Shown piece after piece: positions 11,027 through 11,196 of a stretch of DNA of 11,196 bases (positions are counted from its first letter, which is position 1; the number at the start of each line of letters is the position of its first letter). Under the pieces are notes generated by a model. The model did not search any database. It was not told the origin of the DNA and was given only the letters and a program-made list of their open reading frames with translations. The position numbers and the translations under genes are program-made. The stretch is from Acidobacteriaceae bacterium (GTDB taxonomy: Bacteria > Acidobacteriota > Terriglobia > Terriglobales > Acidobacteriaceae): assembly GCA_003156235.1 (NCBI GenBank), contig PMGP01000395.1, forward strand, positions 1 through 11,196, read 5' to 3'.

Positions 11027-11196
11027 GCAATGGCTTTCATCTTCCGCGCTTCACGCGCGGAGCGTAAAAGATTTGCAATTTCTTCAACAACCACCTCATG
11101 CGGAATACCCGGCGAGGTCTCCGCCAGCGCCTCTTCCACGCCGGCGCGGAACCATTCCTCATAGCCGGGTTCCGGCTCGCCCACTTCCTTCTGCCA
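11023..11196 (-). CDS. C-terminal part of a type II antitoxin (stability determinant/ParD-like, partial)
   Basis: The 57 visible residues run to a TGA at 11025-11023; the start is beyond the window. GYEEWFRAGVEEALAETSPG followed by IPHEVVVEEIANLL resembles the toxin-binding tail of small antitoxins annotated as stability determinants, where a Y-x-x-W-F-R-x-x-V-x-x-A-L then P-H-E-x-V pattern is typical. The ATGA overlap with a toxin-like start codon supports this. The N-terminal DNA-binding part cannot be seen. With its toxin cut to 12 codons, the antitoxin would be an orphan, able only to protect against related toxins or act as a repressor. Exact family (ParD or StbD) is uncertain. Confidence 0.65.
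   Translation of the reverse strand, partial: WQKEVGEPEPGYEEWFRAGVEEALAETSPGIPHEVVVEEIANLLRSAREARKMKAIA

Overview
The window looks like chromosomal DNA from a GC-rich, Gram-negative-type soil bacterium, most likely a member of the Acidobacteriota. That assignment is inference. It rests on the gene families, on gaps filled with heptamer/octamer micro-repeats and on twin palindromes of a kind I associate with that phylum; no rRNA or marker tree is available here.

Layout. (1) 1-923, plus strand: the tail of a small charged protein, probably YtxH-like, then a complete DUF948 membrane-anchored coiled-coil protein. (2) 981-2141, minus: the tRNA 2-thiouridylase MnmA, convergent with DUF948 across a nested hairpin. 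(3) 2142-3420: an AT-rich gap, then a plus-strand toxin-antitoxin island of AbrB-type vapB, PIN-domain vapC (4-bp overlap) and a HigA-type antitoxin with no HigB. (4) 3421-3697: a repeat-filled gap with REP-like palindromes. (5) 3698-7401, minus: a two-component operon, NtrY-like histidine kinase followed by NtrX-like AAA+ regulator (4-bp overlap), bounded on both sides by heptamer arrays in inverted orientation. (6) 7687-10342, minus: alanine dehydrogenase followed by a eukaryotic-type alanine aminotransferase. (7) 10437-10991, plus: an Lrp/AsnC regulator divergent from ald. (8) 10988-11196, minus: the tail of an antitoxin gene followed by only the first 12 codons of its ParE-like toxin, cut off at the lrp stop codon.

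How the genes fit together. The central theme is nitrogen and alanine metabolism. Ald interconverts pyruvate plus ammonium with alanine. The aminotransferase can pass the amino group to 2-oxoglutarate. The Lrp-type protein is well placed to sense an amino acid and control ald, and NtrYX is a family usually linked to nitrogen or redox sensing. Around this core are three traces of toxin-antitoxin systems in different states: an intact VapBC, a solitary HigA and a toxin remnant.

Main points for a second look: the NtrX-like protein lacks a recognisable GAFTGA sigma-54 loop and has extra residues there; three genes (vapB, ntrY, lrp) have a -10 box placed so that transcription would begin at or within a base of the start codon, suggesting leaderless mRNAs; the vapB promoter is built from repeated ATGGTAT units; the TA island is a hybrid VapBC-HigA unit; and a parE fragment ends exactly at lrp. 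I found no rRNA, tRNA, CRISPR array, insertion sequence or phage gene. I do not see a clearly new biological system; the hybrid TA island is the closest candidate.
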